The notes: generated by a model from the letters alone, not told the origin. DNA of 56,204 nt from an uncultured Bacteroidales bacterium (GCA_903959905.1 CAJBYO010000100.1:1-56204), one strand, 5' to 3'; shown: positions 14,842-24,819, counted from the first letter of the stretch. Numbers and translations: made by a program.

Positions 14842-16626
14842 TTATTTGTTTGCCGGTAATGAGTATAAATGCACGAAATCCGGCAGTATGGACTGATAAT
14901 GACGCTCTTTCGCAATATCGCCTGCTACCAGGAAAGAAACCGTTGCCTGGTTGCTGAAATACCCCGGAATGAGCTGCAACGATTCATAATATTTCGGGTT
15001 CTGATCCTTTTCGTACCCATGGAAATCAATGCCGGAGATAATCCTGAAAGTAGAGTCATTGAACTGGATCTCCTTCAGGTCATAACGCCAGTCGCGGTTA
15101 TAGCGGTAGAAATTCGTCCGGTTGCCCTGCCCCTGAACTGCATAAAATTCATCGGCAGGTTTCAGGGTGTCGAGTCCGATGGTTTTGCCGGAATAATTCT
15201 GCTTTTCACCATATAATGGCTCCCATTTCCCGGCTGCAAGGTTTAATTTCCGCAGGGAATAGCCATAATTCCCGTCAGTTTTATTCCGGGTAACAGTCAA
15301 TACAACATCATTTGAAAAATTTGGGGTGAACCGCCCGGCAGACAGGCCAATTTCAAATTTGGTTCCATCCCACTCACCGACCGGATTATTTTTCCCTTCC
15401 GCGATTACCTTCCAGGAGCCTGCAGTAGTGTTTGACATTTCAAAGGTCATTACATTCCAGGATCCAGCCTGACCAATCTCCAAAATCTCCGTGCGGTGGT
15501 CCCCGTTGTAATCGCCTGCAACAACAGCTTTTTCTCCCGGAGGGGATTTCCAGAGGATTTTCACAGTTGACTGTAAAGTACCCGAACTGCTGCAGATTTT
15601 ATCCGGGGCATTGATTGCACAAAGCATCCAGCCCTTTTCCCCTTCAACCACAAACTGGTCAACCTGGCCCGACAGGAATTTCCCTTTCCATATTTTCTTC
15701 ACCGGTGAAATGGAGGAGCATGCTGCAGGGTTGCTCAATGATATTTTCTTAAAGGCCTGGTCTGAAGGACAAAAAGCAAACGCCCCAATTTTCCCGTCCT
15801 TTTTCACCACGATCAATCCGTCATTGCCGGTATTGAAAAAATTCCCGGCAAGAGGCAAATCACCGGGCTCAATATCAGCCGGGCTGATCCCTTTAACGAC
15901 AGGCTCTTTATCCATCAATGAAACAGGGAATGGCGGGTAGTTGAATTTCGGCACATAGCCTGCAGGTTTGGTCATGTCAACCCTGGCTGAGTCGCCACGC
16001 CGGTCGGCTGCGGCTCCGAAAGAGATGAAATAGTCATCCACAAGGATATCCGTGCTGCTGTTGTTCCAGAAATAGAGTTGCAGCTTGTATTCCGGCTTGA
16101 AGGGAACGGTTGTCAGGTCGAAATATTTGCTGATCTTGAACCATTTACCGCGGGGTACCTCCGGTTCAACGATCCCGATGCCCTGCCAGGTAACATTTAC
16201 GCCCACTTCATTGGCAGCGGCAAAAACCAGGCTTGCCTTCACCTCTTTTTTTGTGGGAAAAACATACACCCAGGCACTGATGGCAACGGCTTTCAGGTTC
16301 TCCACACCTACTTCCCCGGCGGTACGTTCGACGGCCACACTGAAGCTGTTCTGCCCGAACGCCTTTACCGAATACTGGCCGGAATGGGCGATTCCTTTGT
16401 AGAAACCACCGGGCATCTCCTTTCCCGGGGCGATCTCAAAATCGTAATAGAGCGTGTGCGGGGCAAGGTTCTTGATTTTTTCCGGGTTGACAAACTCCTT
16501 CTCAGGTGCCACCGGCATTTTCACCAGTTTGGTGAAGGGAAAATACTTCAATCCGAGGGCCAGTACGACCACTGAAAACAAAAACACCACGCCGAAGATG
16601 ATCAGCCGCTTATTCCTTTTTGGCAT
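14842..16626 (-). CDS. Membrane-anchored protein: jelly-roll-like domain plus FG-GAP-like repeats
   Basis: The 594-aa protein has one N-terminal membrane segment (about 9-29) and is otherwise periplasmic or extracellular. Residues about 55-205 form a module with DFE, HSGQYSVKAFG, a WVYV strand, RGKWFKISKYFDL, LYFWNNSS and DILVDDYFISF. This series is shared with the C-termini of the glycosyltransferases in this window and with the 213-aa protein. The remainder holds FG-GAP/VCBS-like units (GDYNGDHRTEILEIG) suggesting a beta-propeller. It lies 10 nt downstream of the giant T9SS protein gene and 9 nt upstream of the GH16-like gene. No enzymatic motif is seen; I infer glycan or surface binding. 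Confidence 0.65.
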   Translation of the reverse strand: MPKRNKRLIIFGVVFLFSVVVLALGLKYFPFTKLVKMPVAPEKEFVNPEKIKNLAPHTLYYDFEIAPGKEMPGGFYKGIAHSGQYSVKAFGQNSFSVAVERTAGEVGVENLKAVAISAWVYVFPTKKEVKASLVFAAANEVGVNVTWQGIGIVEPEVPRGKWFKISKYFDLTTVPFKPEYKLQLYFWNNSSTDILVDDYFISFGAAADRRGDSARVDMTKPAGYVPKFNYPPFPVSLMDKEPVVKGISPADIEPGDLPLAGNFFNTGNDGLIVVKKDGKIGAFAFCPSDQAFKKISLSNPAACSSISPVKKIWKGKFLSGQVDQFVVEGEKGWMLCAINAPDKICSSSGTLQSTVKILWKSPPGEKAVVAGDYNGDHRTEILEIGQAGSWNVMTFEMSNTTAGSWKVIAEGKNNPVGEWDGTKFEIGLSAGRFTPNFSNDVVLTVTRNKTDGNYGYSLRKLNLAAGKWEPLYGEKQNYSGKTIGLDTLKPADEFYAVQGQGNRTNFYRYNRDWRYDLKEIQFNDSTFRIISGIDFHGYEKDQNPKYYESLQLIPGYFSNQATVSFLVAGDIAKERHYQSILPDFVHLYSLPANK

Positions 16627-16636
16627 GCAAACGCAG

Positions 16637-19600
16637 TTAACGGATGAGGATCATTTTACAGCTTCCAAGGTAATCGCCTGCCTGCATGCGGCAGGTATAT
16701 ACTCCGGCCGGAACCTGGTTGCCTGTTTCGTCAGTGCCGTCCCAGTCAAGCGCATGCGGACCGGACTGCAAGGCATTCAGATGCCAGGTCCGTAACAGCA
16801 CTCCCTGCAGGGAATAAATCTCCAGTGTTACATTCCTTGTAGAAGAGAGATTGTACCTGATCTGTGTCTTTCCGGAGAATGGATTGGGGGAATTGCCCTG
16901 CAGCAGTGTTTCAGCCGATGCTTTTGCTCCAACCTCCACGGGGAAAGGCACATGGAGGGTAACCGGGATCACAAATTTGTTGTTGTACAGATCGCGTGCC
17001 ACCAGGTCGCATTTGTAGGTATTGGGCGCCAGGCCCACAGCGCTGATATTCACCCCGACGGTGTTTGTCTGGTTACCCATCAGGCTGCCCGTAGAATTTG
17101 TAAGTGAAACCCAGGTATTTGACAGTCCGAAATTCCTGATCTTCACATTGCCGGGAAGTGCGTGCGGAAGCAGTCCCATGCTGTCGCCACGAAGCTGGTA
17201 CACCACAAACACATCATTCATGAATGACTCGCCGATCGTTCCGGTTAAGACGGCCGTGGCGGTTTCTCCGGGTTTCAGAACACCTGAATTTCCAGCACTC
17301 TCGCCATGCCAGTTCAGAGAAGCACCGTTACCCGGTGTTCCCTGGAAGGTAAGGTCGCCGAGTGACCCGCCGGAAAAGTTGGTGGCATCAGTGATGACAA
17401 CGCCCGGGGGCAGATCAAACCTGACGTGTTTGATATATTCGTTGTCGGCACTCTGGTTATGCACTGTAAATGTCCAGCTAACAGCCTGGCCGGGTACAAA
17501 TCCTTCAGTACCGCAAGCAACATAAGAGCCGGTAAGATTGTCGGTTTGAACATCCTTTTTATTGGCTACGGTGTCAAATACAAGCACCGAATATTTCAGG
17601 AGTCCGCCGCCATGGTTGCTGATATAGAGCGGTTCGGTGGTGGTTTGCCCCGGCTGCAGCGTTTTCTCAAAGGAAAGCGGTGTCACAGAAAGTTCAGGAA
17701 CAGCGCCCTCTATCAGCGGGAGTTTGATAAAATCAAGCAAACATCCGTCCCAGCCGGCCGAAATGGAATAATCCTTATGGTAAACCCATGACAGTGTATG
17801 AAAGCCTGCAGGAACCATAAAGGTCTCTTTGCTCCATTCGATGATGCCGTCCCATCTGCCCATCTCAAAATTGTCAATGTAAAACGCGAGCCAGTCATAA
17901 TTTTTGTTGCCGCTCGGGTCATATTCACAGGAAACATATTTGTAGAAACTGATTTCGCTGTCGGTAAGCACCTGCGCGGTAATATGTAAAATAGATTCGG
18001 CGTTGTCGGTCACGAGCCCCGACCTGGTAGCAAAGTTTCCTTCATACCTGACGCCGGTTTCGATCACCCATGGCCATTGCCCGGTGCTGTACCACGGGAA
18101 TTTATCGAAGTTCCCTGTCTCAAAATCTTCCACGATCTCACCGGAGAAAAGGTAGATGGTGTCGGTTCTTGACAGGTTGTTGTTGGCTGTAAGACCCGCT
18201 TTCAACGGGTAAAGCTGCTCCATGGAGGCAGAACTGCCTGCTGTAGCGTGAAAAGTGACAACTGCAGACGAATCTGGCTTCAGCAAAGCAATGTTTGCCA
18301 GGCTGGTATTTATCGTCAGGTTGGTGTCGAGTGATTCAAGCATCACATTGATGGCGGACGCCTTAGCACCCCCTTTATTCTTGTAGGTGATGAGCAGATC
18401 AGCGCTTTCTCCGGGATCCGGACGGCCATTGTCACCATCGGCAAACTCCGTATCCGTAATATAAAATACGGGTGCATGTGCCACCAGGTCAAGCGGACGC
18501 TGAAATCCCTGGGTTTGGGTTTGTACATGCAACACCAACGTAAACGGATGGTTGTCGGGCACATTGGGTGAAACCAGGAAAGAAAATGCATTGGCCAGGG
18601 TCAGATTCTGATTGCCGGCAATGGTTGCAACGAACTCGGTGCTGTCGATCAGGGTGATATATGGATCTGTTTCCGTGATGGAAAAGTTGACCTGGGTTAC
18701 CGGCTGGCTGCCCACGTTGTTGACATTCAGGGTCACGTTTGCCGTTTCGCCGAACTCAATGAGGCTGTCGCCGCCTGAATTGATGGTTTGGCTGATCAGC
18801 AACCCGTACGAACTGAAATTCAATACCTTGGTGGAGGATAAGTTGTTGTTGTCAGTCACCAGGAACTTGACCGGCAGGTTCTGATAGGCATAGCTTGGCG
18901 TACCTGTGAAATGGCCGTCCTCGGAGATCTGCATCTCAGGAGGAAAGCTGCAGGTGGTAAATTTATCCAGGGTATTGCTGGTGATAGCGGGCAGGTTGTT
19001 CAGCAGGGAGAACTGGTAATTTTTATTGTCGCCCGACGACAAACCTCCGGTCCATGCAGTGCCTGCAGGAAAGGTCATATCCCCGTAATAATATTCGATG
19101 GTTCCGTTTGGATAGATTTTTACGGCAAAATTCAGGTTGGTGCTGCCCTGCATCCCGCTGAGCGAAGCCTTCCACCGGATGATGGCATAGCTGGAATTTC
19201 CCTCATACCAGACACCCTGGGCAGATGACGGGTAAACGGCGAGATCACTCATAAACGGCGACATGATGGCAGTTTCCTTGAACAGGAGCATTTTATCCAC
19301 CAGGAACGGGTAGGTGTATGGCTGGTCATCAAACAGGATATAACCGTCGGCATAGACGTAAACCTTGGTGCGAATCTTCTTGTAGAAAGGGAAGTTGAAG
19401 TCAAGGGTCTTGACGGCATAACCGGTATTGTTGTTGGTGAGCGTAAGCTGCTGTGCAGTGACTGACGGGAATGGCGCCGTGACGGAGGTTTCCGGGTAAT
19501 CAAGTTTTGCATCCCAGATGTATGGCGGTGTGCCGCCGTTTGCCGTCAGGGTGGCATTATAAGGCTGGTAGAGCTGTGCCGGCGGCAATGTTAAAGTGGT

Positions 19601-21058
19601 GATTGCCGGTTTGCTCACAATAAGGGTATAGTTCATGCTCAGCCTGGTGGTTGCATTATTCAGGAGGGTCACACTGGAGGTGGGGTAGTTGGTTGTAATG
19701 GCCGGTGTACTTGTATAATCAATCAGCGACCAGTTCACGATCTCTCCTGCGGCGGCACTGGAAGGGTCGGTCTCCGTAACCTGCAGGAAATATTTGGCAG
19801 TCTGGTTGTTGCTGATCTGGTTGACCAGCGGTGCAAGGTCAAGGCCGAATTCGATGGTTTTATCTGTTTCGGTTGATCCTCCCTGCATAAAATAATCACC
19901 ACCCTGGTAGTTGAAAATCGGGAATTCAAGGGTATAGGAAGGCACAGTGGCCGCAAGATCTGTGGATACACCGGCTGTCACTTTGATCTTGTTCCTGGAG
20001 GTGTGTTTCAGCGCAACCTTCATGGTTAGCGGAGGATTGCAGGTGGCCTTAACATCCAACACGTAAATCGTATGATTCCAGATCCCGCCGAAGCCCATGT
20101 TGTCGGCCATGTTTTTGTACATGGTATAGCAGAACCCAACGTTACCCCAGCCTGTTCCGGCGTATCCGTTGGCAAATTTCAGGCCGCCCTTTTCCCAGTC
20201 ATGCATGTCAACCACCCCGTCGCCGTTGATGTCGATGGTGTTTGTATACTGCCCGTCGCCGTTGAAATCGTACCGGATGGAATCGTTGTAACCGCAGATG
20301 GTCCAGCCGTGGGAAGGGCTTCCTCCCCAGAATGTCTGAACATATTTCCCTGCTTCCGGGGTTCCTGCAGGCAGGGTGGTTGCCGGGGTTCCGAAATATT
20401 GCCCGTATATGTTGCCTACCCCGCCAACCTGTGCTCCTTCAAGGTGGTCAAAAAGCCAATACTTCAGGGTCTGCAGTCCTTCCGGAGTATCCACCCTGAT
20501 TCCTTTTACCGAGTTGATCCTGTTTTGCATGCCATTGTGGTAAACGCCATAACCGGAGATCCACCGGAGATACCCGCCCGTGTTGAGCGCGCCGCCGTAG
20601 TCGGCCACATTCATGTTGCCGCAGGTCCGCACGATTTCCCAGGAATCAAAAAAGCTGGCTCCCAGGTAGTTGTTGGCATTGTTTAGAAAATCCCAGGTAA
20701 AGTGGGTCGGGTACTGGTTGGCGGGAACGTTGGCGGCAAGTCCGCGCTTACGGTCAATTTCATAGGTAAAGTTGAAGGCAATGCCGGATGACTGGCCGCA
20801 TTCGTAACCTGATTGCTGGGTAATGGACCGGAAATAAGGCTGTGAGGAGTTGTCAACGCTGATCGGGATGAGCGGGGCATTGGGCCCTTTATATGACTCC
20901 GGGAGTTTCAGTTCCGGGATGTTTGACAACACAAAAAGCTCCTGCGGGGTGAGGGATACCGGCTCAAGGCCTTTCTGATAAGGCAGATCCTGCGAAAAAG
21001 CACCGATTCCTGAAAAAAGGATGAAAGTCAGTACGAAAAGTCTGATCATGTTCTTCAT
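16637..21058 (-). CDS. Giant T9SS-exported papain-like (C1) protein
   Basis: The 1473-aa precursor has a signal peptide (LFVLTFILFSGIGAFSQ) and, at about 75-340, a papain-like region: QQSGYECGQSSGIAFNFTYE with the candidate catalytic Cys, GGSPSHGWTICGYND with the candidate His, and GWGNVGFCYTMYKNM as the Asn region. A Ca-binding dockerin/EF-hand-like insert (DFNGDGQYTNTIDINGDGVVD) lies inside the domain. Downstream come several Ig-like modules including putative-Ig and CARDB-like segments, a laminin-G-like stretch (YNWLAFYIDNFEMGRWDG-type region) and, at the C-terminus, a FlgD-like T9SS sorting domain (SPNPFSGKTQIRYNLSSTRN to the end). It is likely a secreted or surface protease or adhesin. 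The gene lies between an AlgX-like gene (29-nt gap) and the FG-GAP protein gene (10-nt gap). Whether the protease is active is uncertain. Confidence 0.75.
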   Translation of the reverse strand: MKNMIRLFVLTFILFSGIGAFSQDLPYQKGLEPVSLTPQELFVLSNIPELKLPESYKGPNAPLIPISVDNSSQPYFRSITQQSGYECGQSSGIAFNFTYEIDRKRGLAANVPANQYPTHFTWDFLNNANNYLGASFFDSWEIVRTCGNMNVADYGGALNTGGYLRWISGYGVYHNGMQNRINSVKGIRVDTPEGLQTLKYWLFDHLEGAQVGGVGNIYGQYFGTPATTLPAGTPEAGKYVQTFWGGSPSHGWTICGYNDSIRYDFNGDGQYTNTIDINGDGVVDMHDWEKGGLKFANGYAGTGWGNVGFCYTMYKNMADNMGFGGIWNHTIYVLDVKATCNPPLTMKVALKHTSRNKIKVTAGVSTDLAATVPSYTLEFPIFNYQGGDYFMQGGSTETDKTIEFGLDLAPLVNQISNNQTAKYFLQVTETDPSSAAAGEIVNWSLIDYTSTPAITTNYPTSSVTLLNNATTRLSMNYTLIVSKPAITTLTLPPAQLYQPYNATLTANGGTPPYIWDAKLDYPETSVTAPFPSVTAQQLTLTNNNTGYAVKTLDFNFPFYKKIRTKVYVYADGYILFDDQPYTYPFLVDKMLLFKETAIMSPFMSDLAVYPSSAQGVWYEGNSSYAIIRWKASLSGMQGSTNLNFAVKIYPNGTIEYYYGDMTFPAGTAWTGGLSSGDNKNYQFSLLNNLPAITSNTLDKFTTCSFPPEMQISEDGHFTGTPSYAYQNLPVKFLVTDNNNLSSTKVLNFSSYGLLISQTINSGGDSLIEFGETANVTLNVNNVGSQPVTQVNFSITETDPYITLIDSTEFVATIAGNQNLTLANAFSFLVSPNVPDNHPFTLVLHVQTQTQGFQRPLDLVAHAPVFYITDTEFADGDNGRPDPGESADLLITYKNKGGAKASAINVMLESLDTNLTINTSLANIALLKPDSSAVVTFHATAGSSASMEQLYPLKAGLTANNNLSRTDTIYLFSGEIVEDFETGNFDKFPWYSTGQWPWVIETGVRYEGNFATRSGLVTDNAESILHITAQVLTDSEISFYKYVSCEYDPSGNKNYDWLAFYIDNFEMGRWDGIIEWSKETFMVPAGFHTLSWVYHKDYSISAGWDGCLLDFIKLPLIEGAVPELSVTPLSFEKTLQPGQTTTEPLYISNHGGGLLKYSVLVFDTVANKKDVQTDNLTGSYVACGTEGFVPGQAVSWTFTVHNQSADNEYIKHVRFDLPPGVVITDATNFSGGSLGDLTFQGTPGNGASLNWHGESAGNSGVLKPGETATAVLTGTIGESFMNDVFVVYQLRGDSMGLLPHALPGNVKIRNFGLSNTWVSLTNSTGSLMGNQTNTVGVNISAVGLAPNTYKCDLVARDLYNNKFVIPVTLHVPFPVEVGAKASAETLLQGNSPNPFSGKTQIRYNLSSTRNVTLEIYSLQGVLLRTWHLNALQSGPHALDWDGTDETGNQVPAGVYTCRMQAGDYLGSCKMILIR

Positions 21059-21087
21059 GGCGTTGAACTGGTTGATAATCTACAAAT

Positions 21088-22551
21088 TTAATGATTCTTT
21101 TTTGATTGTCGGTAGGAATAAATGGCATCGAGCATCAGCATGGAGTCGGTGCTGATGTTGAATTTCTGCGCTTTTTTTTCAACCTGCGCAAACCAGTCGG
21201 CATTGTTTTTTATGTCGTAGGCGAGATGGTATACGGTATCCCAATAGGTTTTATTCTGGATGGCGTCGTAGTTGGAGTTGAAGGTATAGTCCGCATCTTC
21301 GCTGATCATCTCTTCCAGTGGACGTCCCTGCAATCTGGACTTCTTCACAAGAAACCTGAACCAGTCGCGGTCGTTGCGGATGCTGTTCTCAATCCCGTAA
21401 ACATACGGATCCTTTATCTCCGGGTGGAAAGCCAGGAAAGCTTCATCGGCGAAGTTCCAGAAGCCGCTGTGGAGGTTGATCTCCGAGGTCATCAGCAGGA
21501 TGATGTCGCGCTTTTTCAGCTTGTTGAGCAGGTCGGATTTGTCAACATACTGCGGCGGATCATTGTTCTGGTTCGGATACAATTTGTTGTTGTAGTACCA
21601 GTACTCCTGGTTGCCGAACATCTTCCGCCCGTAGGTCTCCGTGAGGGTGATGTAGTAGCTGTCGGCCACCACCAGCGCCGACATGGTTCCGTAGGGGATT
21701 TTGTTGAATGCAACCATGGGATATCCTCCCGGGGTGGGCTGTAACGGGCAAACCAGGTTCAGCAGTTCGCCGATGTCATAATCGGTCCACAAGGAATTTC
21801 CCGACTGGTGCATCTGGTGTATTTTAAATTCCGGCATCGGTTTACCATATTTCGCAGCAAGGTATTTTGACAGTGTATCTGCCACCAGGTGAACCCCGTA
21901 CATGCTCCAGTGCATGCCGTATCTTGGGAACAGTGGAAACGAAGCCGTATCCTTTATCCGTTGAAACCAGGCATCAATATCCAGGATTGGCAACCCGATA
22001 GCCGCCGCCCGCGAAATATAATATTCGTAGTTGGTCAGGCTCCTTTTTTCGGGATGCATCCTGCCCGGGATGTACTCCGGGTAGATGCTTGCTTTCCCCG
22101 ATTCAAAAACGAGGACCAGCGGAATGTTGTAGGATGCCAGGCTGTCGGCCACATTTTTCAGTCGCGACAGCTTCCGGTCAATGACCTTTTTGCCAATGAA
22201 ATACTCGCCGGTATATTCATGGATATAATCCTCCTCATAGAGATAGCGCTGCTTTCCGAGCATCCAACCCTTGGCATGGGTAATCCCCCAGAGGCTGAAG
22301 TCGGCCTGGTTGCTGATCCGGATCATTGAATTCCAGAACCCTGTGTTTTCATTGATCCGGTTGGTCATTTCATCCTGGAAGGTGGCGGAGAACCATTTTT
22401 TCCATGTAAACAGTTTCAGCCTGGGAGGTTCGGTTTTTCTGAAATAACCCTTCAGTTCACGTTCCTTCACAAAGTGCATGGCCGACTGCATCACCGATGC
22501 CGACAGAATCAACACCACAAGGAAAACCAGGATTACCTTTAAAATGCTCAT
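21088..22551 (-). CDS. AlgX/AlgJ-like SGNH O-acyltransferase
   Basis: The start is set at ATG 22551 (MSILKVILVF) rather than TTG 22578, because a -7 box lies at 22582-22589. The 487-aa protein has one N-terminal membrane helix and a periplasmic SGNH-hydrolase-like domain of the alginate O-acetyltransferase AlgX/AlgJ kind: VADSYYITL for the Ser block and GMHWSMYG for the His block. AlgJ/AlgX proteins transfer acetyl groups delivered by the MBOAT AlgI to glycans. The Asp that usually precedes the His in DxHW is Gly here (GMHW), as in the second homologue of the window. It probably acts with the MBOAT at 26831-28288. It heads the minus-strand run down to the GH16-like gene and is divergent from a GT-C gene. 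Confidence 0.82.
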   Translation of the reverse strand: MSILKVILVFLVVLILSASVMQSAMHFVKERELKGYFRKTEPPRLKLFTWKKWFSATFQDEMTNRINENTGFWNSMIRISNQADFSLWGITHAKGWMLGKQRYLYEEDYIHEYTGEYFIGKKVIDRKLSRLKNVADSLASYNIPLVLVFESGKASIYPEYIPGRMHPEKRSLTNYEYYISRAAAIGLPILDIDAWFQRIKDTASFPLFPRYGMHWSMYGVHLVADTLSKYLAAKYGKPMPEFKIHQMHQSGNSLWTDYDIGELLNLVCPLQPTPGGYPMVAFNKIPYGTMSALVVADSYYITLTETYGRKMFGNQEYWYYNNKLYPNQNNDPPQYVDKSDLLNKLKKRDIILLMTSEINLHSGFWNFADEAFLAFHPEIKDPYVYGIENSIRNDRDWFRFLVKKSRLQGRPLEEMISEDADYTFNSNYDAIQNKTYWDTVYHLAYDIKNNADWFAQVEKKAQKFNISTDSMLMLDAIYSYRQSKKNH

Positions 22552-22581
22552 TGGCCAGTGAGGGTAGGTTGAAATCAACTA

Positions 22582-22589
22582 CAAAACTA
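22582..22589 (-). promoter_or_regulatory. -7 promoter box (TAGTTTTG) of the AlgX-like operon
   Basis: TAnnTTTG match on the minus strand 31 nt upstream of the ATG at 22551. It decides that ATG over the in-frame TTG at 22578, which would overlap the transcription start. Confidence 0.5.
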
Positions 22590-22621
22590 AGGATTTTTAA
22601 GACCTGTTTGCGCCTCTTTTC

Positions 22622-22629
22622 TATCTTTG
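22622..22629 (+). promoter_or_regulatory. -7 promoter box (TATCTTTG) of the GT-C gene
   Basis: Perfect TAnnTTTG match 25 nt upstream of the ATG at 22654. It overlaps the alternative TTG start of the longer open frame and so supports the ATG. Confidence 0.6.
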
Positions 22630-22653
22630 TGGCCATTCAGCAACAAAACCGGC

Positions 22654-24633
22654 ATGGCAGATTTCTTCAGGCATAAACTTCACCTGGTTCTCCTCGGACT
22701 GATCTTCGTCCTGCTCATTACACTGTCGATGTCGTCGCAGGGTTATTTCGGCGGGGCCGACAACATCACCCATTATCTTATTTCGCATTATGCGTTTAAA
22801 CATCCTTCATTGTTCCTTCATGCCTGGGGCCGTCCGCTCTATACGATCTTTTCTGCCCCATTTGCACAGTTCGGGTTGCAGGGGGCCAAACTGCTGAACA
22901 TCCTGCTGGGTTTGCTCACCGCCTGGTATGCCTTTCGCATCGCCAGGATATCAGGAATAAAGCCTGCAGTTCTGGCGGTGATATTTGTCTGCTTCACCCC
23001 ATTGTACTTCATGATGATGCCGACCGCCCTCACAGAGATCCTGTTCAGTTTCGTGCTGATGCTGGCTGTTTTTCAATTCCTCCGAGGGAAGTACATTCTT
23101 TCAGCGCTGATCATCTCCTTTTTGCCATTTGCCCGTGCGGAAGGGTTTGTTTTGCTCCCGTTGTTCCTTATAGCACTGCTGATGGTGCGGCAGTACCAGG
23201 CAGTCCCATACCTGGCAGCCGGAGTGCTTTTTTTCAGCATCCTGGGCGGTTTTTTTTACAAGGACCTGTTCTGGGTTTTCACCCGGTTCCCCTACCCTGT
23301 TATGTATCATCACCCGATATACCATGAGGCCGGGAGCCTGTGGCATTTTTTTGAAACCCACACGAGCACCATCGGACTGCCACTGGAGATTCTCTTTGTG
23401 GCAGGGATAGCTGGTTTTGCCTTTGACAGTTTTTCCAGGGATAAGACCATTCGCATCCGTGCACACTTGCTGACAGTTCTGCTCCCCGGAACGTTTTTCC
23501 TATACCTGGCACTTCATTCCGTGCTTTACTGGAAAGCCCTCGGAGGCTCACTCGGCCTTGACCGTGTTCTGGCTGCAGTCATGCCCATGGCCGCGCTGGT
23601 GGCGCTGAAAGGGGTCGATGCCTTCACGGGCATCATTGGAAAAAACCTTTATATCCGTGGATTTGTAATTGCAGGTATCACCGGGATCGTCATTGCTGTT
23701 CCATTCCTGAACAATAAACTGCCTTTCCCGCTCTCCCCGGAAGAGGTCACTATCCGTGAAGCTGCTGCCTGGTTAAAATCATCACCGGACGCGAAGAGCC
23801 TGCTTTTTTACACGGACAATAATGTACCCTACTACCTTGAAAAGGATCCCTGGAAAAAAGACCCTGCCAGTTGTTACCTTTTCGGTGATGCGAAATACCT
23901 TGACACCATTCCTGTTGGATCGATCCTGTTGTGGGATGCGCATTTTGGCGCCAATGAGTCAAAAGTGCCCTTGGATTCACTACTGCTGAACCCGCACCAG
24001 CAGCTGATCAATTATTTCCGCCCGGAGAAACCGTGGATCACATTCGGCGGCTACAATTATGAATGTTACATAACCCGGACAATTCCGCGCGGGCAAGCAG
24101 CAGATAACTTTTCTACCCTGGATTCAATAACCAGTCTGCTTGATACAAGGCAAACCCTTGACACCCTGGCTGAAGTTACCTTTGAAAAAGAGGGAGATAC
24201 CTGGTTTCCCGAATGCCTGAACCAGGCCATCGTTCATTCAGGGAGAAATTCTTTTACCATGGATGGCCGCACGGAATTCAGTCCCGGCCTGTGCAAAAAA
24301 GTGTCGGAACTTCACCTGGCGAGTCCGGATACAACCCTTCCGGATGAAGCACGATTGAAGGCCAGGGCTGTAGTATATATCAACCTGCAGCAGCCATTAA
24401 ATCCCGCCAACACCCTGTTCGTCATTTCGTTTGAGAACCAGAACAAACCTTACAGCTATGCCGCGCTCAACCTGAATGAGCTCAGGCTCCGGCCAAACCA
24501 CTGGCGCCGGGTCGCCTTCACCACTCCCATCCCCGCCTTTAAATCACCCGACGACATCATGAAGGTCTATATCTGGAACCCCGGGAAACAGGTGTTTTTG
24601 ATGGACGACCTCAGAGTCGAGACCATGAAATGA
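22654..24633 (+). CDS. GT-C-type membrane glycosyltransferase with C-terminal jelly-roll-like module
   Basis: The 659-aa protein has about 10-11 membrane helices in residues 8-365. An Asp lies in the first periplasmic loop (YFGGADNITHYLISHY), the layout of GT-C enzymes (PMT/ArnT-like) that use polyprenyl-phosphate sugars and work at the periplasmic face. A soluble region (370-470) is followed by a C-terminal module (about 500-659): HSGRNSFTMDGRTEFSPGLC, LRLRPNHWRRVAFTTPIP, VYIWNPGKQVFLMDDLRVE. That module is the one shared with other proteins of the locus. It is the only plus-strand gene of the glycan region. Its TGA stop abuts an ATTCG-type repeat. Donor and acceptor sugars are unknown. Confidence 0.75.
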   Translation: MADFFRHKLHLVLLGLIFVLLITLSMSSQGYFGGADNITHYLISHYAFKHPSLFLHAWGRPLYTIFSAPFAQFGLQGAKLLNILLGLLTAWYAFRIARISGIKPAVLAVIFVCFTPLYFMMMPTALTEILFSFVLMLAVFQFLRGKYILSALIISFLPFARAEGFVLLPLFLIALLMVRQYQAVPYLAAGVLFFSILGGFFYKDLFWVFTRFPYPVMYHHPIYHEAGSLWHFFETHTSTIGLPLEILFVAGIAGFAFDSFSRDKTIRIRAHLLTVLLPGTFFLYLALHSVLYWKALGGSLGLDRVLAAVMPMAALVALKGVDAFTGIIGKNLYIRGFVIAGITGIVIAVPFLNNKLPFPLSPEEVTIREAAAWLKSSPDAKSLLFYTDNNVPYYLEKDPWKKDPASCYLFGDAKYLDTIPVGSILLWDAHFGANESKVPLDSLLLNPHQQLINYFRPEKPWITFGGYNYECYITRTIPRGQAADNFSTLDSITSLLDTRQTLDTLAEVTFEKEGDTWFPECLNQAIVHSGRNSFTMDGRTEFSPGLCKKVSELHLASPDTTLPDEARLKARAVVYINLQQPLNPANTLFVISFENQNKPYSYAALNLNELRLRPNHWRRVAFTTPIPAFKSPDDIMKVYIWNPGKQVFLMDDLRVETMK

Positions 24634-24817
24634 ATGACGAATATGCGAATGACGAATATGCGAATAAAGCGCGACTAAAGTTTGTCCACAATCTTTGAGT
24701 AGCCTCCCATTCGCATATTCGTCATTCGTGTATTCGTCATTCGTGTATTCGCATATTCGTCATTCGCATATTCGTTATTCGTGTATTCGCATATTCGTCA
24801 TTCGTGTATTCGTCATT
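24633..24817. repeat. Alternating 7/8-nt ATTCG repeat filling a convergent intergenic gap
   Basis: The left arm (24633-24666) reads AATGACG/AATATGCG alternately. The right arm (24709-24817) is the inverse and longer: 14 units alternating ATTCGTC (or ATTCGTT; 7 nt) with ATTCGCAT or ATTCGTGT (8 nt). The array touches the stop codon of the upstream gene and ends 3 nt before the stop codon of the convergent gene. Confidence 0.92.
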
Positions 24818-24819
24818 TT

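Noticed and set aside
20072..20686. 204-aa plus-strand frame opposite the giant T9SS gene
   Set aside because: It is antisense to the papain-like domain with clear motifs. Long antisense frames are common in this composition.
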